The notes below the pieces were generated by a model. The model saw only the letters and a list, made by a program, of their open reading frames with translations. It ran no database searches and was not told where the DNA came from. DNA of 64,000 nucleotides from an uncultured Aliivibrio sp. (lineage in GTDB: Bacteria > Pseudomonadota > Gammaproteobacteria > Enterobacterales > Vibrionaceae): NCBI RefSeq assembly GCF_946479765.1, contig NZ_CAMLHO010000002.1:62001-126000 (forward strand). Reading direction: 5' to 3'. Shown piece by piece: positions 37,987-45,025 of the stretch (position 1 is the stretch's first letter; each line of letters opens with the position of its first letter). Made by a program: the position numbers and the translations under genes.

Positions 37987-38970
37987 GTGAATACAACCAA
38001 GCACATTAACGACGAAAACAAGCACAGTGAGCAACCGCTCGCTGCGCTTAGTCGTATGCGCTCGGAAAGTAACGACACGGCACCTCTTGAGTTAAGAACA
38101 AATCACTCTCGCAAGTGGGCAATAGCTCCTGTTTGGCATCCGCAAGAATCTCTTAATGCTGAACTCGAAGTTATTCCTTATGCGAAGCGTAAGAAGAAAC
38201 ACATACCGACACTGAATCGTAAAGCGTTCAACACTATCGAAAAGCACGGCGCATGGGTTAGTGCGTTATGGCCATGTTTGGTGCATAAGCTAATTGAAGT
38301 AGGTATGCGTAAACGTAATCTATCATTTAGATCTGATCATAAACAAAACATCGAGAATACTCTGCGTTGGATTTCTTACAACTCAGACGCAGTAACAGGT
38401 TGCATCAACGTAACTCGCTTATGCATTGAGATAGGTAAAGAGATTAATGTATCAAGCTCTACTATCTCATGGATCATGAAAGAGCTAGTTATTATGGGGA
38501 TCTTGTACGAGCCAGAACATAGTGGGCAATCTATCCAGGACATAATGCACGATGGACGCCTGCCAAGAACGCTATGTACAACGCCACTCTATTACGAGCT
38601 ACTCGGTGTTAAGAATGAAGAGCTTGAACGCCTACGTTCAATCGAGATCCAACGCCGCAAAATAGAAGCCGAAAAACGCTACGAGCAATACGACGCGGAC
38701 ATCGCCTTAAAGACATACTGCCAGAGCAATATCCTGCGCGTATGGGAGTACAGGCACGCACAAGCAACTTCTAGCTACACCATCAAACTGGCAGACATGA
38801 AGCCAGTGGATCGTCTTACCTATATCTCACGCAAGCTAGTTGAACGCATCAAAGCCAAAGGCTGGGCGGTCAGCACAGACATACCTAACATCACTAAGAT
38901 GGCCAACAATCTACTAAGCCGCATGGGGCTCTCTGTTAAGCAGAGCGAGCTCTCACCCTCAACACCCTAA
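37987..38970 (+). CDS. IncFII RepA-like replication initiator
   Basis: 327 residues, GTG start. The central region (about 75-180) follows the IncFII/RepFIB-type RepA layout: KHGAWVSALWPCLVHKLIEVGMRKRNL, then a winged-helix segment (NIENTLRWISYNSDAVTGCINVTRLCIEIGKEINVSSSTISWIMKELVIMGILYEP). It has the charged C-terminal helices of those initiators. A DnaA box lies 143 bases downstream, the place of oriR in IncFII plasmids. An 8-codon reading frame (37941-37967) just upstream could be a leader peptide. P2-type gene A is absent, so this is the likely replication gene. Confidence 0.72.
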   Translation: MNTTKHINDENKHSEQPLAALSRMRSESNDTAPLELRTNHSRKWAIAPVWHPQESLNAELEVIPYAKRKKKHIPTLNRKAFNTIEKHGAWVSALWPCLVHKLIEVGMRKRNLSFRSDHKQNIENTLRWISYNSDAVTGCINVTRLCIEIGKEINVSSSTISWIMKELVIMGILYEPEHSGQSIQDIMHDGRLPRTLCTTPLYYELLGVKNEELERLRSIEIQRRKIEAEKRYEQYDADIALKTYCQSNILRVWEYRHAQATSSYTIKLADMKPVDRLTYISRKLVERIKAKGWAVSTDIPNITKMANNLLSRMGLSVKQSELSPSTP

Positions 38971-39113
38971 TCTGTAGTTACCTTGTCACGCTCTTAGCTG
39001 AGTGGGCATTGTTATGCCTGTTGTTTATTGCTGTATAAAAAGTAAGCGATAGGCAGCAGTAACGCGATCCATTTTGGCTATATCGAGATCCTTTTTAGAT
39101 CGTGTTCTATTAC

Positions 39114-39122
39114 TTATACACA
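39114..39122 (+). promoter_or_regulatory. DnaA box (candidate oriR)
   Basis: TTATACACA is an exact match to TTATNCACA, 143 bases past the RepA-like gene and next to a GATC cluster (39066-39101). In IncFII plasmids oriR with one DnaA box lies just downstream of repA. Confidence 0.6.
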
Positions 39123-39351
39123 GATGTCGGAATAGCCCCCTTTCTAGATAGGTTTTGCCCCTTTGCTAGTCCTGCTAATATTCTTTTGTTATGTGTATCA
39201 AAAATATCTTACTCCAACAGTCCCTGTTGTTAAAAATACCTCCCATTAATTTTTATTACGTTCATACGAAAATAGAAACCACAGTGGTAAAAATTAACGG
39301 GCCCCACAGCCAACGTTTACCACCGCACAAGAACACAGGCTTATCTGTGTT

Positions 39352-39457
39352 CGTTGGCTGCGCTGAAAGTGCTTTTTGTCATTCGACAGGAAGGTTGTCC
39401 ACACTCTGAATATTAAGTGGTAGTTCTTATCGCTACGCGATGGTTCTAGCATGAAAG
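39352..39457 (+). repeat. direct repeat copy 1 flanking the coiled-coil gene
   Basis: About 100 bases matching 40110-40216. The best-conserved part has two identical blocks of 18 bases (starting CCACACTCTGAATATTAA at 39399) and 32 bases (from TAGTTCTTATCGCTACGCGA at 39421). The second contains ATCGC-tac-GCGAT. Confidence 0.75.
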
Positions 39458-39558
39458 TAAATGCGAATTTACATACCCGACAATTAACACATACCGGATA
39501 AGATATATTGATATCTTTTGAAAAGGCTGTGGTAGAATTGAAAACACATGCAGTCTAG

Positions 39559-39576
39559 TGCAGTACTATGCAATAG
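39559..39576 (-). promoter_or_regulatory. 18-base phage motif, copy 3
   Basis: On the minus strand CTATTGCATAGTACTGCA; 16 of 18 bases match copy 1. A further TAGACTGCA half-site follows (39549-39557). It lies 48 bases upstream of the coiled-coil gene, so that gene may be under phage repressor or Cox control. Confidence 0.55.
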
Positions 39577-39623
39577 ATTTAAAGAAAAACAACACTGCAA
39601 TCACCAATACTCAAGGGGGAATT

Positions 39624-40034
39624 ATGTCTGACAATGAATCAAAATCAGTAGCACCTATCACTCTAACAGCAGAGCAAGTCATCTCTCTTGTTGGTCACGG
39701 TGTAACACAAGAGCAACTTGATAGTGCGCGTCGTGAACTTGGTGAAAAAATGGATAACCAAGATACAAAATTCGATATCAAATTTGATAAGCTCGATGCT
39801 AAATTTGACGCTAAGTTTGATCAGATAGATAAAAAATTTGATGCTAAGTTTGACCAACTAGATAAAAAAATTGACACTAAGTTTGACCAACTAGATAAAA
39901 AATTTGACGCTAAGTTTGACCGATTGGATGATAAGATCGATAAGAAGTTTAACCTTATTCTTGGATTCCTCCTTGCTAGTACCGCTAGTATTGTTGCGCT
40001 TGGCTTCTGGTTAGGTCAGAACGTAGTAAAATAA
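39624..40034 (+). CDS. coiled-coil protein with C-terminal membrane anchor
   Basis: 136 residues from ATG 39624 (AGGGGG ribosome site). The middle (about 45-115) is five tandem 11-residue repeats of the type KFDAKFDQLDK, encoded by 33-base DNA repeats (about 39765-39950). The C terminus is one transmembrane helix (LGFLLASTASIVALGFWLG). Similar coiled-coil/tail-anchor proteins occur in prophages without known role; exclusion of other phages is a guess. It sits between two direct repeats and has its own terminator, like a moron gene expressed from the prophage. Confidence 0.72.
   Translation: MSDNESKSVAPITLTAEQVISLVGHGVTQEQLDSARRELGEKMDNQDTKFDIKFDKLDAKFDAKFDQIDKKFDAKFDQLDKKIDTKFDQLDKKFDAKFDRLDDKIDKKFNLILGFLLASTASIVALGFWLGQNVVK
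39765..39950 (+). repeat. 33-base tandem repeats in the coiled-coil gene
   Basis: About five imperfect copies of a 33-base unit (core GCTAAGTTTGACCAACTAGA) encode the 11-residue repeat. Copy number is likely to vary between relatives. Confidence 0.75.
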
Positions 40035-40059
40035 ATCGGAACACTTTAATTTTTTGAGA

Positions 40060-40086
40060 AAAGATCGCTTATGCGGTCTTTTTTTA
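40060..40086 (+). terminator. terminator of the coiled-coil gene
   Basis: The stem AAAGATCGC / GCGGTCTTT (one G-U pair) with a TTAT loop is followed by seven T. Confidence 0.88.
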
Positions 40087-40103
40087 TGTCTGGAATATGA
40101 CAT
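40086..40103. promoter_or_regulatory. second operator-like site
   Basis: ATGTC-TGGAATAT-GACAT, sharing GTCTGGAATA with the palindrome in the repressor-cox region (34308-34325). It overlaps the end of the terminator before the direct repeat copy 2. Confidence 0.4.
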
Positions 40104-40109
40104 GTCTCT

Positions 40110-40216
40110 TGGTTGCTGCGCGGGGAGGTCTCGTTGCTATTCGGCAAGAGGGTTAGCCACACTCTGAATATTAATTGATAGTTCTTATCGCTACGCGATG
40201 GTTCTAGCATTAAAAG
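40110..40216 (+). repeat. direct repeat copy 2 flanking the coiled-coil gene
   Basis: Second copy of the element at 39352-39457, same orientation, with identical 18- and 32-base blocks starting at 40159 and 40179. Confidence 0.75.
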
Positions 40217-40386
40217 AAAGACAAGATCTAGATTGATGGGTTATTTGAAGCCCTGCGGCTTACAGTGGGGTTTTACTGTAACAAAGCGTAATAGGTTTAG
40301 AGGTTAGAGCAATAAGAGCGTCACGTGCGCACTGTGGGCTTTGGTGGTAAAAACAAATGTTATCTCTTGATTGTAAATTACGCTAT

Positions 40387-40409
40387 ATTTCTGGGGAATC
40401 CCCAGAAAT
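40387..40409. promoter_or_regulatory. perfect 23-base palindromic operator
   Basis: Arms ATTTCTGGGGA and TCCCCAGAAAT are exact complements around a single central A. It ends 15 bases before the start codon of a small DNA-binding protein (40425), over the expected promoter/leader, so it is probably its autoregulatory operator. Confidence 0.75.
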
Positions 40410-40424
40410 TTTAAGGAAATATAA

Positions 40425-40646
40425 ATGAAAGACATATTCATTGAATTACAGAAGTCCACCTCGCTCTCCAACTTCGCCTGCGCTGAGTATCTTGGTATCA
40501 GTGAGGCATCAGTCCAGGACAGACGGAACGGAAGATACGCACCTAAGAAAAGTGAGCTTATTGCACTTGCTGTTTATGGCACTACGGCTGGCGATAGCGC
40601 ATTGGCTTTCTTGCGAAAATTAATAGGGAAAAACAATAGAAAATAA
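40425..40646 (+). CDS. small helix-turn-helix regulator
   Basis: 73 residues. Helix-turn-helix LSNFACAEYLGISEASVQDRRNGRYAP (about 14-40), followed by a helix pair (KKSELIALAVYGTTAGDSALAFLRKLI). AAGGAA ribosome site. It lies directly behind a perfect palindrome (40387-40409). Probably a Cro-like or accessory phage repressor acting on that site; the partner genes are unknown. Confidence 0.75.
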   Translation: MKDIFIELQKSTSLSNFACAEYLGISEASVQDRRNGRYAPKKSELIALAVYGTTAGDSALAFLRKLIGKNNRK

Positions 40647-40866
40647 TGCTATTTCCTGCTGAAAATAGCAGCATTAATAGATCGCAAATGTTATAATAAG
40701 ACCTTGATTTGCATTAGAAATAAGCTGTATTTTTAATGTGAGTTCATCTCTATTAATTAAGGTAAATAAGGTGGCACTAAACTTGGCTCTATGTCGAGAT
40801 TGATGATCTTCGGGAAACCAGACTGTGCTCATGTGCATTAACAATAAGTGATTAGGTAACGTAAAT

Positions 40867-41118
40867 ATGGCTCGCCTTCTTTTGGTTGAATGCCCGCACT
40901 GTCAAACAAAAGGTAACGTGATCACATCAAAGCGAGTAAGTAGTGAGTTGCGCGAGTTGTATTGCCAATGCGCGAACTTGAATTGTGCCAAAGTGTTTGT
41001 TTTGCACTTGGCGTTCTCTCACTACCCAAAGTGTCACGGCGGAAAACCAGATCCTGAATTACAACCAGAGCTGTGCAATAACGATAAACAAGTGGATATG
41101 TTTGATGAAGAAGAATGA
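40867..41118 (+). CDS. ogr: Ogr/Delta-like zinc-finger late transcription activator
   Basis: 83 residues with the Ogr/Delta zinc-binding pattern: CPHC (9-12), then C-Q-C-A-N-L-N-C (about 33-40) followed by KVFVLHLAFSHY, matching P2 Ogr (CPLC ... CQNVNCSATFITYESVQRY). In P2 it activates the late promoters by contacting RNA polymerase. Here it lies before the structural genes; likely target sites are the inverted-repeat motifs at 41578, 48496 and 52792. It overlaps the next gene by 14 bases. Confidence 0.9.
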   Translation: MARLLLVECPHCQTKGNVITSKRVSSELRELYCQCANLNCAKVFVLHLAFSHYPKCHGGKPDPELQPELCNNDKQVDMFDEEE

Positions 41119-41464
41119 CATGATCTTCCATTTTGGGAAGAAGGCGCTAAATGATGCAATACGAACAGGTAAAAACCAGATATTTCTGTCCGTCTCAGTA
41201 GCAGAAAGTGAAGCGATTAACGCATGCGTCGCTCGTCTGGCCAAAAGAGAGGGTTTTGTGTTTAAAGAAGAAAACCCTATCGCATTACCTAACGGCGCTA
41301 CGTTATCTTTCTTGCTTGCAAGTAACCGCGTAACAGCCGGGCATTGCGGTAATGTTTATGTGATTAACTGCTTTAATGAGGCGAATTTCACTGACATTAG
41401 TGGTATAGCGCACTCATGGGCGTTACATAAAAAATATCGCGTTGTTTTTTACTCGGAAGAGTAA
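41105..41464 (+). CDS. terminase-ATPase-like small protein without nucleotide motifs
   Basis: 119 residues from ATG 41105. Over nearly its whole length it aligns with the middle of this phage's large terminase (50961-52727): GKNQIFLSVSVAESE against GDNQVFLSASRKQSE, LPNGATLSFLLASNRVTAGHCGNVYV against LSNGACLNFLSTNSRTSQGFNGHLYF, and HKKYRVVFYS against HAKYRTTYLS. It begins after the Walker A region, and the Walker B acidic pair (FDEV) is replaced (VINCF), so it should not hydrolyse ATP. Translationally coupled to ogr. It could modulate packaging or be a stabilised fragment. Confidence 0.75.
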   Translation: MKKNDMIFHFGKKALNDAIRTGKNQIFLSVSVAESEAINACVARLAKREGFVFKEENPIALPNGATLSFLLASNRVTAGHCGNVYVINCFNEANFTDISGIAHSWALHKKYRVVFYSEE

Positions 41465-41577
41465 AAATACCAGTGAAATTAAATAACCTGATATTTCACA
41501 ATTAAATAGAATTAAATAAACCCAAAAACGAACGATTGCGATCTTGAAGGTCTGCGCAATAACTGCGATAATGGCAA

Positions 41578-41608
41578 AGTTTTTCTTTTCTTATCAATAT
41601 GTTATGCG
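41578..41608 (+). promoter_or_regulatory. late-promoter motif, copy 1 (partial)
   Basis: GTTTTTCT, 10 bases, then ATAT at the same spacing as the two full inverted-repeat sites at 48496 and 52792; the right arm is not conserved. It is 178 bases upstream of the Mu-N-like gene that starts the baseplate operon. Confidence 0.45.
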
Positions 41609-41675
41609 AATTTCTTTTGCATATTCATGCAGCTCCTATTTTTCGTTTTTTAACCGCGCTGAATTTTGGTGTGGA

Positions 41676-41714
41676 GGGGGGGGAGTGCCGACGCAACGCC
41701 TGTGCGCGCTCCCC
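41676..41714 (+). other. GC-rich hairpin with G8 tract upstream of the baseplate operon
   Basis: A run of eight G (41676-41683) leads into GGGGAGTGC, which pairs with GCGCTCCCC (41706-41714) across a 20-base loop (one G-U pair). It is strikingly GC-rich in an AT-rich gap. Candidate packaging/cos site or leader structure. Confidence 0.4.
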
Positions 41715-41763
41715 TCGTCATAACTATGCGCAACCATGCATACGATCGGAGAATTAGCGCGCA

Positions 41764-42999
41764 ATGTGGGAAAGAAAGTACGAACAAGGGCGATGGAATG
41801 GTCTTATGCTCAACATACTGGCCACCGCCATCGATGGCGGTAAGCGGCTGCATGTCAGCGAGATCCCTTACGCTGATCTACCAACCATTAAAGTCATGGG
41901 CAGCGCAGCCAGTAACCTTTCGATTGATGTGGTTTTGGTTGGTCGCAACTCCTTGGCCGATGCTAATGCCCTGCTTGCTAACCTAGATAAAACACCCAAG
42001 GGTGAGCTTGAGCATCCCTGGCTTGGTGAGCTTCCTCTCGTCTTTAAAACCTATTCCCAAAAGATTGATACTAAGCTTGGTTTAGTCACGCTATCTCTCT
42101 CTTTTGTGCGTGACGGTAAATTACCGCCACTGAGTTTGATTGTTGCTTCTGATGCTGCATTCGATGCTACTGTACAATCTGATGAAGTGATGGCTGTCTC
42201 ATCTGCTACGTTCGTTACTGATATTGATATGGCAAGCATTTCTGATATTGATACGTTACGCACTCGATTTACTGGTCTTGTGACGGATCTACAAGGCATT
42301 GCCAGTCGACTATCTATCCCAAGTCAAATGCTCTCGCAGTTAAACCAAGAACTAAACAGTGCGCTTGTTGCTATCTCAAGTATTGCCAATGCACCTGGAC
42401 AGTTCGCGGAGCAACTCAGTAAGACAGTGAAAAGCGTGGCTAAGGCGGTGCGCTCAGAGGGTAAGGTTGCGAGCGTATTAGTAAGCTCAAGCAGTCCGCT
42501 TGCTAGTGATGCGGTAGACAATTCACGCATGGCACAAATATCCATGCTTGAGTTAATCGATCTCAGCGCTCCTAGTGCACACCTTAATGTACAGATAGTG
42601 GTTGCGGCTGTACTAATGAGTAAGGATATCGCGGAGCTGACGCAGCGTGATAGTTTTGATGTCGTGCAGTCAAGTACGCAACCCCTATTCATACTCAATG
42701 ATTTAAAGCGCATCACTACCGAAATGGAAGTGCGCATAGAAGATGCAACACGGGTATCTACTCTCGAGAGCCTTGAGTTATTCAATGCACTAGTGGTACT
42801 AAAAGATGGTATTAACACGCAAATTGGTAAAGTAACCAAAGGAAGTGTACCAACTCGACACAAAACATTACCACGACCAGTGCCAGCACTCGCGCTTTCG
42901 TACCAGCATCGCTCTAATGCAGAGTTAGTCGCGGCATTAAATCCAACTCAACATCCGCTGTTCTTACGTGATGTCGTTGCGATAGAGGTGGCGTCATGA
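41764..42999 (+). CDS. Mu gpN-like DNA circularisation / baseplate protein
   Basis: 411 residues with the N-terminal DNA_circ_N signature: GRWNGLMLNILATAIDGGKRLHVSEIPYADLPTIKVMG and GELEHPWLGELPLVF. A long helical middle and C terminus follow (LALSYQHRSNAELVAALNP...HPLFLRDVVAIE). In Mu gpN is part of the baseplate. In Mu this gene directly follows the tape measure gene; here it starts a separate operon with the early region in between. The ATG overlaps nothing upstream; ribosome site GGAG is somewhat distant. Confidence 0.88.
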   Translation: MWERKYEQGRWNGLMLNILATAIDGGKRLHVSEIPYADLPTIKVMGSAASNLSIDVVLVGRNSLADANALLANLDKTPKGELEHPWLGELPLVFKTYSQKIDTKLGLVTLSLSFVRDGKLPPLSLIVASDAAFDATVQSDEVMAVSSATFVTDIDMASISDIDTLRTRFTGLVTDLQGIASRLSIPSQMLSQLNQELNSALVAISSIANAPGQFAEQLSKTVKSVAKAVRSEGKVASVLVSSSSPLASDAVDNSRMAQISMLELIDLSAPSAHLNVQIVVAAVLMSKDIAELTQRDSFDVVQSSTQPLFILNDLKRITTEMEVRIEDATRVSTLESLELFNALVVLKDGINTQIGKVTKGSVPTRHKTLPRPVPALALSYQHRSNAELVAALNPTQHPLFLRDVVAIEVAS

Positions 43000-43940
43000 G
43001 CCGCTTGACCTTGTTTATTAATGGGCAACGTATTCCTTTTCTGAGTGCGGATGTTAGCTTTTCTATTGAACAGCTCGCGCATACCTTTACCTGCAGTATT
43101 GCGCCTATGGTGATCATAAAACCCTTACCGGTTGAGTTTAAGCTCAATGATAAACGCATCTTCATTGGCTCTATTGATACTGCAAGCTCAAACACCGCAA
43201 GCAGCGAGTTTGCTATGAGCCTTTCAGGTCGCTCTTTGAGTGCCAATATGATTGATTCTAAGATCACAATGGATGCGGTTTATGATCAAACGTTGGACGC
43301 ATTGGTTAGTAGTGTTGCTAGTGATTTTGGTTTAACCGTGACTTCACTTGTCGATACCTCTGTGCTTGGCGTGATTGAAGAGTTTCAAATTAATGCAGAA
43401 TCACCTGTCGATAACTTTTCGCAACTGGCTAAAGAGCAAGGGGTAATACTGATTGAGCGCAACGGTGCCCTAACCATAGAAAACCCTGCGCACGCCGCCC
43501 TTCAGGGTGTGCGACTTGAGGTTGGAAAAAACATTAAATCAATCACCATCGATCGCAACTTCACCAAGCAGTTCTATCACATCGAAGTGCAAGGGCAATG
43601 GAATGATGCGCATGCAGTAGTCACTTATGCACCGGCGAATACGCAACGTAAAATGGTGATTATATCCGACCAATTGCAAAGTGCAGCTTCTTGCAAAGCG
43701 CGTGCAGAGTACGAGCGTGACTTAGCCATCGCTCAAGGTCTAACGGTATCCACCTCGATACCGGATTTGTTTAATGAGCTTACTGGCGATGCGATTAATC
43801 GCATTATTCCCGTGATTGATGCACATCAAAAATTTAATGAGCAGATGCTCATCAAGTCATTAACACTGTCAGTCAATGACTCAAGCTCTGAAACTAAGAT
43901 TGAACTGTTTAGACCATTCGAGGAGAAAGCCGATGTTTAA
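42996..43940 (+). CDS. Mu gpP (gp44)-like baseplate hub protein
   Basis: 314 residues, ATGA-coupled to the gpN-like gene. The fold resembles Mu gp44/T4 gp27 hub proteins: N-terminal LTLFINGQRIPFLSADVSFSIEQLAHTFTC and later DNFSQLAKEQGVILIERNGALTIENP. Forms the trimeric hub that carries the spike encoded by the next gene. Confidence 0.9.
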   Translation: MSRLTLFINGQRIPFLSADVSFSIEQLAHTFTCSIAPMVIIKPLPVEFKLNDKRIFIGSIDTASSNTASSEFAMSLSGRSLSANMIDSKITMDAVYDQTLDALVSSVASDFGLTVTSLVDTSVLGVIEEFQINAESPVDNFSQLAKEQGVILIERNGALTIENPAHAALQGVRLEVGKNIKSITIDRNFTKQFYHIEVQGQWNDAHAVVTYAPANTQRKMVIISDQLQSAASCKARAEYERDLAIAQGLTVSTSIPDLFNELTGDAINRIIPVIDAHQKFNEQMLIKSLTLSVNDSSSETKIELFRPFEEKADV

Positions 43941-44445
43941 TCGTGTGATGAATCGCATTAAGAACCTTTTTGCTATTGGTGAAGTGACCGGCGTTGAAAC
44001 TAAAGTGTTGCAGATAAAGACCTCAACAGGTCGAACGAATGATCGCATTAAGCGATTGCATAACTACGGTTTCATGAGTCGCCCTAACGTGGGCGCGCGT
44101 TCATATTTATTATTTCTGGGTGGTGTTCGCAGTCGCGGCGTATCGTTCTGTGTTGAAGACGAACGCCATGAAATGGAATTAGAAAAAGGCGAAGTAGCCA
44201 TGCTTGATGATAAAGGCAATCTGGTGCATTTCACCAAGAATGGGATCGTCATTACCACCAGTGAGAAAGTCGAAGTGAATGCAAAGAAAGACGTTGGCGT
44301 TACCGCAGGCGGTGACATTATTGCTAAAGGTAAGAACATTAAACTGAATGATGGTACCGGTGTTATTACCTGTGAAAGCACTTGTCATTTCACGGGCGGT
44401 CCTCATGCAGATGGCTCAAGTGTCGTCTTTGCGGGGAAAGTCTAA
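43933..44445 (+). CDS. Mu gp45-like baseplate spike protein
   Basis: 170 residues from ATG 43933 (MFNRVMNRIKNLFAIGEVTGVETKVLQIKT), overlapping the gp44 gene by 8 bases. Contains the OB-fold N-terminal part and a C-terminal beta-helix repeat (ITTSEKVEVNAKKDVGVTAGGDIIAKGKNIKLNDGTGVITCEST). The C terminus HFTGGPHADGSSVVFAGKV is typical of membrane-piercing spikes. Confidence 0.93.
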   Translation: MFNRVMNRIKNLFAIGEVTGVETKVLQIKTSTGRTNDRIKRLHNYGFMSRPNVGARSYLLFLGGVRSRGVSFCVEDERHEMELEKGEVAMLDDKGNLVHFTKNGIVITTSEKVEVNAKKDVGVTAGGDIIAKGKNIKLNDGTGVITCESTCHFTGGPHADGSSVVFAGKV

Positions 44446-44642
44446 TGCCATTAGATAAGAGTTCGCTTAAGGCCAGAATCACCAAAGAGATGAACAGCAA
44501 AGGCATTGTAACCGAAGGGGAATTTGCCAAGGCCGCTGATTTAGCTGAAGCCATTGCCAATGCCGTTGTGGATGAGATCATGATAAATGCAATGGTCGTT
44601 ATAGATAAGGGCAGCTCTGCGGGGAGTTATAAAGTCTCATGA
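44445..44642 (+). CDS. small baseplate-region protein, unknown
   Basis: 65 residues from ATG 44445 (TAATG overlap): MPLDKSSLKARITKEMNSKG, helical centre EFAKAADLAEAIANAVVDEIMINAMVVI, and Gly/Ser tail. Lies between gp45 and gp46, coupled on both sides (ends in ATGA). Similar small genes occur between spike and wedge genes of contractile phages; exact role unknown. Confidence 0.7.
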   Translation: MPLDKSSLKARITKEMNSKGIVTEGEFAKAADLAEAIANAVVDEIMINAMVVIDKGSSAGSYKVS

Positions 44643-45025
44643 GCTATTTTAATTTGAACGCATTAACTGCCCCGCTAACCAGTGTGGATGGATTAACTCA
44701 TGCGGTATTACAAAGTGTGTTGAATCATTCAGCGTCAACGCAGAATGACCGTGCACGCATGGGAAGTGATGAGCGTGGGGGGTGCTGGAATGAGGCTCAT
44801 GTACGTGCAATGGGTTCGCGTGACTGGACACTTGCTCGTGAAAAGAATACCCCTCAAACCCTTATCCGAACGCGGCAATTTTATGAAGACGCACTGGCAT
44901 GGTTGGTTGATGAGGGCTGTGTCCGATCTGTGCATGTAGATGCGGTTACGCTCACAAGTACTACCATAGGCCGAAAGGTCATTATCATCACTAATGAAAA
45001 TGAGTCACTAGAGGTTCCATTATGA
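44639..45025 (+). CDS. Mu gp46-like baseplate wedge protein
   Basis: 128 residues of the GP46 (T4 gp25-like) type: SDERGGCWNEAHVRAMGSRDWTLAREKNTPQTLIRTRQFYEDALAWLVDEGCVRSV. The W/E/D core matches phage GP46. Coupled by ATGA overlaps to both neighbours. Initiates sheath assembly at the baseplate edge. Confidence 0.92.
   Translation: MSYFNLNALTAPLTSVDGLTHAVLQSVLNHSASTQNDRARMGSDERGGCWNEAHVRAMGSRDWTLAREKNTPQTLIRTRQFYEDALAWLVDEGCVRSVHVDAVTLTSTTIGRKVIIITNENESLEVPL

Larger units (their letters stand above)
38971..39623. other. candidate replication origin and regulatory spacer
   Basis: 653 bases with no credible gene. It holds a perfect DnaA box (39114-39122), three GATC sites in 36 bases (39066, 39087, 39098), the first copy of a direct repeat (39352-39457), and the third copy of the 18-base phage motif (39559-39576) before the coiled-coil gene. 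A 72-codon reading frame at 39191-39409 has no ribosome site and is rejected. Confidence 0.55.

Noticed and set aside
39191..39409. 72-codon reading frame downstream of the RepA-like gene
   Set aside because: No ribosome site, runs through the candidate origin and the direct repeat, no family features.
42051..42863. Long minus-strand reading frames inside the baseplate gene
   Set aside because: Antisense shadows of the well-supported gpN-like gene.
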